A DNA stretch of 64,000 nt. Source: Dipteronia dyeriana (lineage: Eukaryota; Streptophyta; Magnoliopsida; Sapindales; Sapindaceae). Positions 32,501 through 43,660 of this stretch are shown piece by piece. The translations under genes and the position numbers were made by a program. The stretch is from assembly GCA_032871835.1 (NCBI GenBank), contig CM065298.1, positions 11,413,096 through 11,477,095 on the forward strand. Direction: 5' to 3'. Every line of letters begins with the position of its first letter. Within the stretch, counting starts at the first letter, position 1. The notes below the pieces were generated by a model. It saw only the letters and a list, made by a program, of their open reading frames with translations, was not told the DNA's origin and searched no databases.

Positions 32501-35500
32501 AAGGACTAAAGTGAAAATATGATAATTACAGGGACTACTATGCAAAAATGAAAATAAAATGACCTATATGCAAATTTAAACTAGATCTAAGCTAAAATGC
32601 AAATAAAAAAGTTGAAGGACTAAAATGCAAAAATGTGATTAAAGATAACAAGTTTTTTTTTTCAAGTGGATGAAATTTATGATTGAGATGAGTGATGCAA
32701 AATTAAATACAAAATAAGAAAAAAGAAGATAGAAAAAAGAACAGCAAAACAAAACTAAAATTGACAAAAAATTACTTCTACAAGGAAAAGGCAAACTTAC
32801 CTCCCCGGCAGCGGCACCAAAAACTTGACACGTCCTAAAGAAGTGTTCATACTCTCAAGTATAAGAGTGCCAAAGTAATAAATTAACCGGTAAGACCGGG
32901 TGGAACCACAGGGTGGTTGTTCACTAGTCCTTGTAAAATTAATTATCTAGATTAATTACTAAGCTTGTTATAAAATGAAAATCAATTAAAATTAATACTG
33001 GGCTAAGGGATCCACTGTTGGTAATTCGAATATGATCCAATTATTAATATTTAGTCCAGATTAATGGAATGATATTCCACTCCACTGACCATTCTCTAAT
33101 AGATGTGGGTAAAAGTACTTACTGTGCCAGACAATATCTGTCTGTCTACAGTGAGTCAAAAACTCCACAAAGATTAAAGGGGATAAACCACTATCTGATA
33201 GATATGGGTAAAAGTACTCACTGTGCTAGAAAATATCTGTCTATCTACAGTGAGTCAAAAACTCCACAAATATCAGAGGGGAGAAAGCATAAAAATAATA
33301 AACTTACCAAAATTGGATCATATTTTCCATACCAACAGTATCACCTTTGGTCCCAGCTATATAAAATTAGCCAGACATAATTTAACTAGAAAATAGCTAT
33401 TTTATTTAAACCGAGAAATTGAGAACAAAGGAGAGAGAATTTCACAAATCTAAGATCAGATTTGGATTCAGGACATCAAAATTAGGGGGAGAGGCCCCTT
33501 ATTTATACAAAATACGGATGAAAATTGACCGTCGGATGAATTTAGAATAGAGAGTCCAGATTTCGCCACATCATCAGTGAACAGTGACAGTGAACAGTAA
33601 CTCATCCATGAGTGAATAGTAATGCATCCGAGGAGTGAACAGTGAAAGTCAACAGTGAACAGTGAAAGTCAACTGTAAACAGTGAAAGTCAACTGTGAAC
33701 AGTGAATAGTCACAATTATGAAAATGCCCTTCGTGGTCTTCTTAAGGTTTTTTGACGTTATAAACTTGAAAACGATGTTTGTTTTGCCATCTGACTTCTC
33801 AATGATTCTGAATTGATCGAATTACCTCTGAAATACAAAGAAAAATATACTGATTACTACACAACACATTTATTTGAGCAAACGAACGAAATTATGTCTG
33901 AATTGGGGAATTAATCATAATGGAAGTGTAAAATGATGATATTATCCCTTAGTAAACATATACTTTTCAGTGTTAATCACACCCCCAACCAGCTTATTGC
34001 TAGTCCCTAGCAATTAAAGAGAAAATAATAAAAACTCAAATTTAAATCTCTAAAATACCAAATAAACAAACCCTCTCATACCTCGTTTCTCACCCTTTGA
34101 CAACCAGTCATCAATTGAGTTATCAATCAAACTTTCTTGTGCTCAATAAAGATCTACACGATAACTATGAGATTCAATTGAAATCAAACAACATTTTCAT
34201 TCCAAAATCTCACCAGGCTTTTTCCTTAGGTAGTAGTTATATTCTTTTTTTTTTAATACAACAAAATTGGAAATAAACATTCCATCTTTAATCCATGTAG
34301 CTAGCTTTAGGCCAATGACTCCCAAACCAGTTGGTTTTAGGACATTAAGTGTTAAAACACTCCTACGGGCTTAATTACTTGGATTGCAGATGTTTTTTTT
34401 AGTACAATTCCCTTAAGCTTTCTCTTTAACCCGTGTAAAGAGCAATGGGTCAATGACTTCCAAACCAGTTGGTCTTAGGGCATTAGGTGTTAAAGCACTC
34501 ATCAGACTTTATTGCTCGAGTTAAAGAGGCTACTGAACTGTACTTTATTCTTATCCAGACTCCACCGTTTTACGCGAACACTCTAGCTTACTAAGGCATG
34601 AGGCACGGCTACTAAGTAAGAGTTTTGGTCACAGAACACAAAATTATTATTATTATTATTACTATATAAATTTTTAAACAAGACCGCTGCCTTCGGTTGT
34701 CACCATTGAATGATGTTTCAGAACTCAATATCGTAAAATCTCAACTTACTGCTCATAATCACGTGTCAATATGCGTGTGTGTCTAGAATAGTTCAAAAAA
34801 TTTCTCAAGATGACTTAATGAACAAAAGGATTAGTCAATGATATCACAATGGAGAGTTTATAAATTTGATTAGTCAGAAGAGGGGAAAAAAATGCATCGG
34901 AAATACAAAGATGCGTCTCATAAGTATCTAAAAGATCTCCTTACTCGGCAATCTTTACAAAAAAAAATGGTCAAAAGTTTGTTTTTTTGTTTTTTTTTAA
35001 ACGAAAAGTTATTGAATCAACTATCCCCTCCCCCTAACCAGAACGAGATATTGTCCCCAATGTCATTAGAAAGAGGTAAGGTTTATAAGATATCACCTGA
35101 ACAACTTGAAAGACAGCAAAATCCTACAAAACAACAAAAGAAATACAAAATATAGGAAAATAAAATGCATAAAAACCATGGGACAATCACAAACTGAGAT
35201 TCAAATTAGTTATGCATTACTTGTTCTCTTCAAAAATCAAAAGTAAAAAACAATAATTACAAAAGACATTAAATGCGGAAGGAAAAAGATAATAAAAATA
35301 AAAGGATATTTACTGGTAGTTGTGATTGTGGCTCACATCTTCCTCTGGTTTTACTTCCAGAAACGGCTTTAACGCCCTCTATGGGTCGGGGATATGCTTC
35401 CTATCCAATTTTCTTATAAATTGGCAAACATGGTCTTTTAAAGTCAGATTTCCAAGACTATATTGTGCATGTTTTCGGCTTGGTTTCCTGCTGGATGTCT

Positions 35501-36742
35501 AAGTGGGTTTTCAGCCATGTTGTCAGTGAATGTGGGTGGTTGGGATCTCCTAATTAATCTACCACTAGATGTTCGAGACCAACGTTTTATGCAAATTTAA
35601 TGAGGGTTCATGGAGGTGAAATACACAAAAATGAAAAAAAAAAAGTGATGAAAATAACATGCAAAAATTCTAAGGGTGTAAATTCAAATATGTACAAGTG
35701 TGGGGCAAAAGGGTAAATAATTATAAATCTAAGGACTAAAGTGAAAATACGATAATTACAGGGACTAATATGCAAAAATGAAAATAAAATGACCTATATG
35801 CAAATATAAACTAGATCTAAGCTAAAATGCAAATAAAAAAGTTGAAGGACTAAAATGCAAAAAATGTGATTAAAGATAACAAGTGTTTTTTTTTTCAAGT
35901 GGATGAAGTTTATAATTGAGATGAGTGATGCAAACTTAAATACAAAATAAGAACAAAGAAAATAGAAAAAAGAACAGCAAAACTAAAATAAAATTGAAAA
36001 GAAATTACTTCTACAAAGAAAAGGCAGACTTACCTCCCCGGCAACGGCCCTAAAAACTTGACACGTCCTAAAGAAGTGTTCATACTCTCAAGTATAAGAG
36101 TGTCAAAGTAATAAATTAACCGATAAGACCGGGTCGAACCACGGGGAGGTTGTTCACTAGTCCTTGTAAAATTAATTATCTAGATTAATTACTAAGCTTG
36201 TTATAAAATGAAAATCAATTAAAATTAATACTGGGGTTAAGGGATCCACTGTTAGTAATTCGAATATGATCAAATTATTAATATTTAGTCCAGATTAATG
36301 GGATGATATTCCACTCCACTGACCACTCTCTAATAGATGTGGATAAAAGTACTCACTGTGCCAGACAATATCTGTCTGTCTACAGTGAGTCAAAAACTCC
36401 ATAAAGATTAGAGGGGATAAACCACTCTCTGATAGATATGGGTAAAAGTACTCCATGTGCTAGACAATATCTGTCTATCTATAGTGAGTCAAAAACTCCA
36501 CAAGATCAGAGGGGATAAATCATAAAAATAATAAACTTACCAAAATTGGATCATATTTTCCATACCAACAGTATCACCTTTGACCCCAGCTATATAAAAT
36601 TAGCCAGACATAACTTAACTAGATAATAGTTATTTTATTTAAATTGAGAATTTGAGAACAAATGAGAGAGAATTTCACAAATCTAACATCAGATTTGGAT
36701 TCAGGACATCAAAATTAGGGGGGAGAGGCCCCATATTATACA
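29555..36742 (-). mobile_element. Family G array with three LTRs and two internals, inverted
   Basis: On the minus strand this is the same family as 9888-14160. The LTRs are 29555-30750, 32826-33979 and 36059-36742 (the last truncated). The internals are 30751-32825 and 33980-36058. Each internal has a tRNA-Asp primer site next to its LTR (TCCCCGGCAGCGGCACCA at 32802-32819; a TCCCCGGCAACGGCCCT variant at 36035-36051) and a CACCCCCCAACCAGC-type purine tract at the other end. ATTAC occurs on both sides (29550-29554 and 36743-36747). There is no gag-pol. Such arrays usually arise by unequal exchange between LTRs. Confidence 0.88.
30300..30480 (-). repeat. ACTGTTCAC short-repeat tract in family G LTR
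   Basis: The tract has about a dozen GTGAACAGT/GTGAAAGT units in a row on the plus strand. The tract length differs between LTRs (10160-10270, 13395-13510, 30300-30480, 33575-33705), so it expands and contracts. Confidence 0.85.
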
Positions 36743-38120
36743 ATTACAAAGGAATTAGGAGCCAAATTCGAGCTAGGAAGGATATGAGCATTTTTGGAGG
36801 ACTTGTCTTCAAGGGTTTGCTCTTATTTGCTCATTTCTTTGTATTTCTTATTTTCTTTGATGTATTTCACCAATTTGGGGATATTGTAAACCTACACTTG
36901 TGTAATAAATGTATTGATTGTTCTTAAATTCATTTGGGTTTTGTTTTGTTATTTGATTTATGTGTTTTTATGCTCTTAATATGATATGTATGTGTATGAA
37001 TTGTTAGAAATCAATATGTGTCCATGATTGGGTTTAGGAGTAGTTGTAATTTAGAGTAGAAATTAGATACCCATGATTATTGATTGATTGATGGATGACT
37101 TGAAATTCTATGTATTGAGTAATTTGAGTAATAGGGATTTTAGCCCCAAAGAGTGGAAAATGTTTCAGTTCAGGCTTTTAGTTGCTAAATTGACCTTGGT
37201 TCATATCCTTGTTCTTAATGGGTCTTTGTATTAAGACACGATTATCCATCTACGTGACAGGATTGGGTGATGAATTGATTGTGGGAAAATTCCCTAATCA
37301 AGAGGAAGAACCTTTAACCTAAATTGAATGTTCTTAATGATATAACAATCACATTGTTGCATGTAGTTGTTAGGTAAACTTGTTTCTCATGTTTAGCCAT
37401 CATAGGGAGTTGACTAAACCGAATCTTTAACCTAGAAATAAAGACCATCGACATTTCTTCTGTGCTTGAGTAGTTATATGGATGTTTTGATTGCTTAAAG
37501 CTTTTGCTTAATTGATCACTTTGTAATTGATCCATGATCAGATGTTATGTACTGAGAGAAGACGAATTTGACAATGCTTAGATAAACATTCACTATGCTT
37601 GACTAGAAAGTGATAGAACCACTAGGTTATCGTATAGGGTTCCATTTGTATTCCACGTGCTTAATGGGTTAAAATATATTGTTCGGATTGCTCCAGAAAG
37701 ATTTCAGGTATATATGGATACTATCTCTAAGACATCAAGATTAATTAAGGGGATACGAACCTATGATATACTTGCACATTTGAGGATTATGTGAGTCTAG
37801 AACATAATTAGAAGGATTGTCACGGTTGAGTCGTTTCCTTAGTGTAACCACATTTCATGCATATCTCCATTCCATCTATCATTGTATATATTATTTACAT
37901 AAGTTATTTAGTTATATTATTATTCACTTTTCTGCACACGCAACACACGAGTCCGCTCGGAGTGTTGTAATATTAGCTAGAATTAAAGGCGGTCGATGAA
38001 TCTCACCTCCCTGTGGATCGATTCCTTGCTTACCATTGTGCTAGTCTCTGTGACTTGCGCCCTTGCGAGACCGAACTTAAATGTTTATATTTGATGATAC
38101 CGTAATGACGTGTCTCGTCA

Positions 38121-38979
38121 CAGCGCCCCTGAGTCAACCTCTATGCTAGGCTCAACATCCAGAGACCATAACAAACAACTTCCCCATTAAATATTCATCT
38201 TCTATATTTCTCCAAAAAAAAAAAACCATGAACCCCCAAACACAATTTCCCTCCTACAACTCAATGTTTTTTGATGACACATATGTGTCAAAACAAGTTT
38301 TTGTAGATTTTAATCTGTCACCGATATTTGATGAAGAGATTTTTCATGACAACAATTCAACTGGTTGGATTTACAAGTCTGAGCAAAGCTTCGACTCTAA
38401 GAAAACCACTGTCATCCATAACATACAAATATTCTCTCTCCACTCGAAAGACATCACTTTACAATGGCACCGGTGGGGGGCTAGGTTCAAAGAGCCACAA
38501 CTCTATATGATAAAGGATTTTCTGCACTCGGATCAATCAAATACAGACGAAATTTTGAGAGACCTCAAATTTTATCCTTGTGGACAAGGATAATTCGAGT
38601 GGGGAGGAATGATATGTACTTGATTTAAGTAATACATGCAAGTGGAAGTGTTCTAGTCAAATCAGTAATTAGGTTATTATGTTTAAATAAATTAGTTAGT
38701 GCAAAAGTGGATTTGTTAGTGCTCCTTGTTTTTAGTTAGTGGTTATTCAGTTGTTTGATTAGTATGTAGTGGTTTTCTTATTTTCAGATTTATTAGTTGT
38801 TGTAAGCCTATATAAAGGCTCTCTTTGAATTGAATAAAGACATCGATTAAAATTGCAAAACAAATTATCTCTCCTATTTTCTCTTTGCTCTATTGATCTT
38901 TTCTCTTTTCTTTCTAAATTCTTCTCTTTTCATTCTAAATTCTTCATGTAAATTTCCTGAATTGGAAAAATACACATCA
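38121..38979 (+). mobile_element. Family Y 3' internal remnant and right LTR
   Basis: About 490 bp of internal DNA contain a 121-codon frame (38228-38593, starting MNPQTQFPSYNSMFFDD and ending KFYPCGQG) that I do not recognise. It ends next to GGATAATTCGAGTGGGGAGG, a polypurine-like tract. The right LTR is 38610-38979 (TGATATGTACTTG...ACACATCA). Its TSD copy is GATGA at 38980-38984. The element lacks identifiable gag or pol and was non-autonomous or internally deleted. Confidence 0.75.
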
Positions 38980-39101
38980 GATGAGGAGAAAAACACTCTA
39001 GTAAGCAAGCTGTTATGTGAAAGTAGTGAAGGACTAGACCTCCCAACTATCATCTCACTTGTGGGAATGGGAGGAATTGGGAAAACAACGATTTTCTGCT
39101 C

Positions 39102-40300
39102 CTTGATTTCATGCCACATTTTTGTCTATTACCCGCAATCTTCTCATGTTTTACGTCTGTATCTGGTGAATAGATCAACATTACCAGGTTGATTGGTGCT
39201 TTTCTCAAAGTGTGACTCTGTCATATAATGTATTAAATTCCCAACTTTCTGGTCCTCATTATGCATATGCGCTTCTTTGTTTGTTAGGTGCTTTGTATGG
39301 ATCGAGTGTATTACATGAAAAATGTTGCATAGTTTACTTTGGCAATCATCTCTTTCTTGTATGGTTCCATGTTTTTTCTCCTTAACCTTCCTCGAAATGA
39401 AATAAAAACGTTTTCGTTTTTACAAACTGGTAGCTGAGAGTTTGCTCTTAACTCACTTAGATTGGAAACATGGACTGAAAAATGTTGTTAAAGTAAAGCT
39501 TGAGTTTGTTGATTCTGGCATCGTATCTAGAACCTACTATTAGCGTCAACACATACAAATGTTGCACTTCTCTGTTGTTTAAGGTTGCAACTGTGGTTTC
39601 GTTGTGGATATACAAACCCCGTGGCACTTTCATTATGACTTTAGAAGTTAACTTGTTTCACTATGGCTTACTCCATGTGGCAGTGCCAAAGCGTCGTGCA
39701 ATTTTGAAACGGAGTTGACCGTATGAGGATTGGTGCAGAAGAACTTATCTTGTATTCTAGTACCGGGAAAGAGGTGCATAATTCTGGACTCATGACCATT
39801 GATTATTGATGTTGTGAATGATCATTTTGATTTTGTCTTCGTGCTGTTATGCTATTGTATTTATAGATTCCATGACTCAACTGATATAATTAAACTTAGG
39901 CTGAAATTTGTTTTCTTGTTATATTTCACTTACACGTAAACTTGCATTCTTGTAGGGAACTATGGATGAGGAGTGCTTCATTTCTGTGGCTCCGAAATTT
40001 GTGGGGTGCGCCTATGGTTGAAATTAAGTGGACAGATAAATGAACTGAAGGCAAAATGTATATTAGAAGCCTGTTTTGATGTCTCCTTATTGAGGTTATG
40101 CTGGTCACATGAAGAAAAAGGTGTAAAGTACAACCAAATGGAAACAGATGGAGGAGTAAAACAACAGTTAAAATTTATGGGAAAATGGGAAGTTGTAGTG
40201 GAAAATAGTAATTCAATTATTTCATGACAGTTCAAAACAGATGAAAGTGGAAAATAGTAACCTTAAACTGGCCGATTCTACCATGATCATGCTGAGAAGC
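39102..40300. other. Unassigned stretch between two CNL fragments
   Basis: NLR similarity stops at the P-loop and resumes with a CNL leader near 40320. Short frames exist (39500-39718, and MDEECFISVAPKFVGCAYG at 39963), but none is recognisable. The base composition is less AT-rich than the surroundings and looks like decayed transcript or UTR sequence. No terminal repeats were found. Confidence 0.4.
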
Positions 40301-40376
40301 AATAACTATTGCTTTAGATTACATTAGATTCTCGGTTTGAAGGAAGCAATATATCTGAACCACTGAAGCAGCATCA

Positions 40377-40398
40377 AAGCAAGGTTTTCACTTTGCTT
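40377..40398 (+). promoter_or_regulatory. Conserved stem-loop upstream of CNL fragment (third paralogue)
   Basis: AAGCAAGGT (40377-40385) faces ACTTTGCTT (40390-40398). Eight pairs are Watson-Crick and one is G-U. It lies about 110 bp upstream of the ATG at 40510, matching the stems at 25626 and 57098. Confidence 0.45.
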
Positions 40399-40509
40399 GT
40401 TAGGCTAAGTATTCAAGGGATGCATGAAAGCATCTGCACAACAACAAACTCATTCAGACTTCAGCAACTATTTTTCTCTCCATTTCTCATTCAATTACTT
40501 CCTCTGAGT

Positions 40510-41750
40510 ATGGCTGCTGAGGCAAATGTTCCCGCTGTCTTGAAGCAACTGACTTCAATCATTGGTCGAGAAATACAACAAGAGGAGAGGATAGTAGTGG
40601 GTGTCACCGAAGAAATTAATAAACCAAAATCTTGATTAATTCCATTGCCAAAAAGAAAGTTATGTATAATTTGAATATGATTAGGAACATTGAAAAACTT
40701 CAATGATTAGAAAGTACCTCTTTCGTCGATCTAACATATCAAAGATATGTGGTCATGAATTGGAGAAAAACACCCTAGTAAGCGAGTTGTTATATAAAAG
40801 CAATGAAGAACAAGATCTCTCTATCATCTCACTTGTGGGGATGGGAATGTGAGTGACACTATTAGAGTCAAAACAGAGGAGCTGCACGTGTGAGTGGTGC
40901 TATTAAAACAAGAACTGATACACAATTGAATGTTACTCCCAGTATCAGTCAAATCAGAGGAGCTACCAAGCAAGCTGCCTTAGCCAAGGTCTTAGCTCAA
41001 GAAGAGAGAATAATAAGCCTGGAACAAGTAAGTTTACTACAATGCTAGTGTTTCCAGTCCAGCAAGATTCCACATGATCTATTTCCCTCAGGAAGATCAG
41101 ACGGTGGCTGTCATGAAGCTCACTCCAGAACAGAGCAACCTGAAACAGAGGAGCATTTCAAGGAGAGAATTGTTGGCGGGAAATTCTGTTGGTTTGTTAC
41201 AACAGAATTTCCGGAATTCAATCTTATCCAAATTAGCTTTTGTGATTTCCAAATGCGTATAAATAGAGGCTTGACCTCAGATTTTCATTTGGTGCAATAT
41301 CTCTTTTCTCTGCTCTTCTTCTTCTTAGTTGATTTTTCTTCTATTCTAGAAAAACAACTCTTACACAATTTGCTTTCAACAACAGAGAGGTGATGGAAAA
41401 TTTTGAGACGAGAATTTGGATGTATATCTCCGACCCTTTTGAAGAGATAAGGGTTGTCAATACAATCTATAGGTGTTTCTTCTAAATCGAAAGGATTGCA
41501 ATATGTTTTACAGGATATTAATAAATATATTGGCTTGAAATTACGATATTTATTCTTGTTTTAAATGATCTATGGACAGAGGATTACAATAGATGGGAAC
41601 CCATGTATAACTGCCTTAAGAATGATGTCTATGGAAGTAAATTTTTAATTACTACACGTAAGAAGGCAGTCGCATGTACGTTAGGTTCAACTATTGTCTG
41701 TATTACAGAATTGTCTAAAGATCGAGGAATGTTGTTCATTGTTTACTCGT
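40510..41750 (+). pseudogene. CNL pseudogene (third plus-strand paralogue)
   Basis: It starts MAAEANVPAVLKQLTSIIGR. It stops after 41 codons and has lost most of the coiled coil. It runs through LSIISLVGMG (about 40845), where an insertion of about 540 bp begins just before the P-loop. NLR sequence resumes about 41390 with VMENFETRIWMYISDPF (RNBS-A), then LNDLWTEDYNRWEPMYNCL (about 41560-41620, kinase-2 region) and KFLITTRKKAVA (RNBS-B). Multiple stops and frameshifts are present. Sequence ends near 41750 with no LRR. Confidence 0.82.
40850..41390 (+). mobile_element. Solo-LTR-like insertion in CNL fragment
   Basis: This non-NLR block separates the pre-P-loop and RNBS-A parts of the pseudogene. 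It has a TATA-like GTATAAATAGAGGC (about 41260) followed by a pyrimidine-rich leader, as in LTR U3/R regions. No clean TG...CA boundaries or TSD could be fixed, so the class is uncertain. Confidence 0.4.
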
Positions 41751-41759
41751 AACTTTCAT

Positions 41760-42250
41760 TATGAATTAAAAGGCTAGCTACTTAACTTTCTAAGATTACA
41801 GAAGATTAGAAGGAGACATGAAATGAAGCCCTTTCATGAATAATTAAATTTGAATGATGAGCTTTCTCCACAAACAAATTTATAATGCCTTCAAAATTAT
41901 CATCAACTTCCATTGCAATAAATTCGTTATTAGTGAGGAACTATGTAAAATCATGTACTAAATCATGCATCTTACAATACAAGATCTTTTCATCTTCATA
42001 CTTTTTCAAACTCTTGAAAGAGAGAGTGTTGATAAGTTATCAAAGTACAACCGGCCAATTATCTCCATCTCTTGATTTTGTTCCAACTTACGATAACCTT
42101 GAGTCATCCATAATCTAAACAATTTATCTTGTTCAATCAGGTGATATTTTGGAAAGACCATACAATATAAAAAACACCGTTTATCGTGGAAGGTAAATCA
42201 TTATAACTTAGTAAGATAGGAGAGAAAAAATCGTATAAGTCATGAATTAA
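41760..42250 (-). pseudogene. CNL fragment (RNBS-D to post-MHD), inverted
   Basis: In shifting minus-strand frames the stretch reads like the end of an NB-ARC: LSYNDLPS-like near 42210, a YCMVFPKYHL-like RNBS-D near 42160, LFRLWMTQGYRKLE (about 42080-42120), CKMHDLVHDF (about 41960-41980, the MHD motif), then a short spacer. It is tail to tail with the plus-strand fragment ending at 41750. It holds exactly the part that fragment lacks, which suggests an inversion or an independent copy. It is heavily decayed. Confidence 0.7.
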
Positions 42251-42419
42251 TTTAGTATGAAATAACACCACCGGATGAAAAGAAGGGCATGCACGCTGGA
42301 AAGAACAGATTCCATGTTGGAGATTCTCTATGTGAGTTCATTTATGTGTTTTACATCAATTCTTTTTAAAATCTTTCATTTTTCACTGGAAATTTCGATC
42401 AATCTAGTAGTCAATTTGT

Positions 42420-43660
42420 TGTAGTTTGTGTTTTTGAACTAAATTAACACAGCTTTCTGAAAAAGTATCCATATGTGTGTTTTTTTAATTAAATTACCTG
42501 GCTTTTTGAAAAAGTATCCATATTTGTTTTTGAACTAAATTAACAAGCTTTCTAAAAAAGTATGATATGTGCATTTTTGAACTTAGAGTGTGTTTGGTAT
42601 GGCTTTTTAAGTAGAGCTTTTAGAGTAAATATTTTTGTAATAGAGCTTTTAATGAGTAGAGCTTCTAACAAAAAAGCTTTTGGTTGTGTAAATTACAAAA
42701 TAGATGTTGACAATATATTGGTATATTTGGGTATGGGTTGGAGATCCATTATACACATAAGTGGGTCAAACCTAAGCCCACGACATATGTGCAAAGCCCA
42801 AGCAACCTAGCCCAATACATGCAAAGCCCATGTACCAACTTGTATAACTGCATGAGCAGTTTTATGCTATATATATCAGCGTTCGAAACTAATTGAGAAA
42901 TATAGTAAGAATACACAACAGAGAATGTGTATTGTGTATGTGCATGGGTTGTCTGATATTGCAAGTATTATATGTGATGTTTGTGTACAAGTGTTCAATG
43001 AGACACAATATACAGAGTAATAAACACAAGTCAGAGATGTGGAGAAAATCTGTAGAATTTTCTCTCATCCACAATCAGAGTGTGGGTTCTTGCATTGTGA
43101 TCATAGGGGACTTTCTGATCGCGTGAACGTCCTCCGATCGGTGATACGGTTCTAGGTGTTCGATCCCGCTTCTACTGGAATTCGGATTTCCGTATGGTGA
43201 ACGGTAATGATCCGAATTCGTTTTGATTATATCGAATATTGTTTCACAATACATTTTTAAAAATAACTTTTGGTTGTGTAAATTACACAAAGGATGTTGA
43301 CAATGTATTTAATGAAACAATTGTATGGTGGGATATTCAAAATTTATAAATGGTAGTTGAGACAATTCATATGTTTTAAAAAAAACTCAAAAAAAATTAA
43401 GTTTTTTCAAATAGATTTAAAATGACTTTTATAAAGGGTAATTAAAACAATTCATACATTAAAAAAGTTGTTTTGAATTTTACCAAACAACTAAAAAACC
43501 TTCAAAATAGCTTCTGGTTTAAGAAAGTGTTTTTGATCCTTACAAAAGTCATGCCAAACACACATTAAATTAACATGCTTTAGTATTCATACGTGCCTTT
43601 TTGAACTAAATTAACACACTTTCTGACAAAGTATCTATCAAGTGTATAGAAGAAAAATAC
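42420..43660. repeat. ~50-bp tandem repeat split by a MITE
   Basis: Units of the form TTTTTGAACTAAATTAACA followed by GCTTTCTGAAAAAGTATCCA occur at about 42430, 42480 and 42531, and continue at about 43568 and 43600 after the MITE. They lie within the phytocyanin intron. Confidence 0.75.
42586..43564. mobile_element. Tourist/PIF-Harbinger-like MITE with an inner insertion
   Basis: Terminal inverted repeats are GAGTGTGTTTGGTATGGCTT (42586) and AAGTCATGCCAAACACACA (ends 43564), with 3-bp flanks TTA on both sides (42583-42585, 43565-43567), as in PIF/Harbinger elements. Inside, an inner block at about 42722-43260 is flanked by a directly repeated motif TTTTGGTTGTGTAAATTACA (about 42679 and 43270), so the original MITE was about 400 bp. 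The inner block resembles part of an LTR or a transcript; I could not classify it. No transposase is encoded. Confidence 0.7.

Larger units (their letters stand above)
28886..38120 (+). mobile_element. Solo LTR, family X, second copy, interrupted by family G array
   Basis: It starts TGATCGG (28886) and ends TCA (38120). The flanks CAGGG (28881-28885) and CAGCG (38121-38125) differ by one base. The parts 28886-29554 and about 36743-38120 align with 15477-16220 and 16215-17613. It landed next to the primer site of family Y. TATA-like CACACTATAAATACCC is at about 29338. Confidence 0.8.
26158..38979. mobile_element. Composite nest of LTR elements with one outer TSD
   Basis: The whole block is bounded by GATGA (26153-26157 and 38980-38984), a 5-bp LTR-retrotransposon TSD. 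Removing it rejoins the CNL frame. Outer left is an LTR of family Z (TGATATGTACC start). Outer right is an LTR of family Y (TGATATGTACTT start, ACACATCA end). Inside, in order: a three-LTR Z array, a 5'-truncated Y LTR, a PBS-like stretch, solo LTR X with a family G array inside it, then the Y internal remnant. Z and Y LTRs share their termini and scattered blocks, so they are related families. Confidence 0.85.
25770..39101 (+). pseudogene. CNL pseudogene split by a 12.8-kb retrotransposon nest
   Basis: The start is MAAEAIVSAVLEQL (25770), followed by a frameshift (TCAATATATTGG where the paralogue at 40510 has TCAATCATTGG). The coiled coil has a deletion joining VDAE directly to SYDVDDMLDEW. 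The gene runs to 26157, where the nest begins, and continues at 38985 with EEKNTLVSKLLCESSEGL and SLVGMGGIGKTT (P-loop at about 39060-39090). NLR similarity ends right after the P-loop at about 39101. The frameshift and deletion are shared with 57261-58333, so it was already dead before the segmental duplication. No NB-ARC core or LRR remains. Confidence 0.88.
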
